Shown piece after piece: positions 6,285 to 6,911 of a stretch of DNA of 6,911 nt. The first letter of the stretch is position 1. Every line of letters starts with the position of its first letter. The stretch is from Bacteroidota bacterium (GTDB lineage: Bacteria; Bacteroidota; Rhodothermia; Rhodothermales; Bin80): contig JAPPBZ010000309.1 in NCBI GenBank assembly GCA_026702635.1, positions 1 through 6,911 on the forward strand, written 5' to 3'. The notes beneath the pieces are model-generated. The model did no database searches. It saw only the letters and a program-made list of their open reading frames with translations, and had not been told where the DNA came from. The translations under genes were made by a program, and so were the position numbers.

Positions 6285-6911
6285 ATGTCACTCTCCCATC
6301 AAACCATAGCTGTCATTGGTGCAGGAAATATCGGCCGTGCCCTCGTTGGAGGGTTGATCTCAGGCGGACACCTGGACCCATCGAGGGTTCGCGTAACCCG
6401 GCGGAATCCAAATGGCCTGGAGATTCTGCATAGAAAACTTCCCGGTGTATCTGCGGGCGTGGATAACAAAGCAGCCGTCAAAGACGCTTCCATCATCGTG
6501 CTGGCTGTTAAACCCACAAATTGGCTGAGTGTCACGGAAGAAATTCGCGAATTCGTAAATCCGGGAACTCTGATTGTTTCTGTACTTGCCGGGCTCACTA
6601 CAGACCGGATCGCACAGGAATTCCCGGGCCATCAACCGGTTGTCCGTACAATGCCAAATACGCCAATGACGGTGTTCAAGGGAGCGACTGCCATCTGCGC
6701 AGGAGCCTCCGCATCTGCTGAACACGTTGAATTAGTTCGAGAAATGTTTGAGGCCGTAGGCAGGGTGGAACGGGTCCCAGAGTATCTTATGGACGCAGTC
6801 ACTGGACTCAGTGGCAGTGGCCCGGCGTACGTCTACATGCTGATTGAAGCCCTGACCGATGCCGGCGTAAAACAAGGTCTCCCCCGCTCATCGGCCCTGA
6901 ACCGAGCTGGG
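6285..6911 (+). CDS. proC: Pyrroline-5-carboxylate reductase, N-terminal 209 residues (runs off right edge)
   Basis: This enzyme reduces 1-pyrroline-5-carboxylate to proline with NAD(P)H, the last step of proline synthesis, in the cytoplasm. A Rossmann dinucleotide-binding start is clear: TIAVIGAGNIGRALVGGL (7-24). It is followed by IIVLAVKP (70-77), SVLAGLT (99-105) and the ProC signature VRTMPNTP (120-127). The dimerisation domain then begins with AVTGLSGSGPAYVYMLIEAL (171-190), the substrate-binding hallmark, and continues with TDAGVKQGLPRSSAL. Family members are about 265-280 residues, so roughly the last quarter is missing past base 6911. The ATG at 6285 lies 3 bases after the hisB stop. 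An AAAGGGG sits about 11 bases upstream, a possible ribosome-binding site inside the end of hisB. No internal stop or frameshift is seen. Confidence 0.95.
   Translation, partial: MSLSHQTIAVIGAGNIGRALVGGLISGGHLDPSRVRVTRRNPNGLEILHRKLPGVSAGVDNKAAVKDASIIVLAVKPTNWLSVTEEIREFVNPGTLIVSVLAGLTTDRIAQEFPGHQPVVRTMPNTPMTVFKGATAICAGASASAEHVELVREMFEAVGRVERVPEYLMDAVTGLSGSGPAYVYMLIEALTDAGVKQGLPRSSALNRAG

Noticed and set aside
6299..6725. Minus-strand ORFs of 99 and 121 codons opposite proC
   Set aside because: Shadows of proC, whose Rossmann motif and VRTMPNTP signature on the plus strand are unambiguous.

Overview
The window looks like an ordinary bacterial chromosome segment of moderate G+C (about half, judged by eye) with dense genes, no mobile element, no CRISPR array and no RNA gene that I can recognise. 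The methionyl-tRNA synthetase most resembles the Bacteroidota/Rhodothermota type (start with TLVTSALPYANGP, KLSTS signature followed by RGWAVWLHEYL, fused C-terminal tRNA-binding domain). The starts of metG and hisB lack a clear Shine-Dalgarno sequence, which fits that group. This placement is an inference from remembered family patterns, not from a search.

Layout. Positions 1-3018, minus strand: a tightly packed three-gene operon read right to left. It encodes a circularly permuted type-2 ATP-grasp protein (1468-3018), an alpha-E domain protein (503-1468) and the N-terminal part of a transglutaminase-like protein (506 to beyond the left edge). The genes overlap at both junctions (TGATG or GTGA, and ATGA), so they are probably translationally coupled. 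Positions 3019-3456: a 438-base gap without a convincing gene. It holds a candidate promoter for the operon, a long near-perfect inverted repeat, and weaker dyads, one directly behind metG. Positions 3457-5547, minus strand: metG, full length. Positions 5548-5678: a divergent promoter region with GTAC...GCG direct repeats spaced in multiples of 10 bp. Positions 5679-6281, plus strand: hisB. Positions 6285-6911, plus strand: proC, cut by the right edge, 3 bases after hisB.

How they work together. The left operon is a widespread conserved gene set proposed to ligate and cleave amide bonds (a peptide-like product or protein modification), but its substrate is not established. It is the least understood part of the window. 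The right half is housekeeping: charging of tRNA with methionine, step 6 of histidine synthesis (IGP dehydration) and the last step of proline synthesis. hisB and proC probably share a transcript that diverges from metG.
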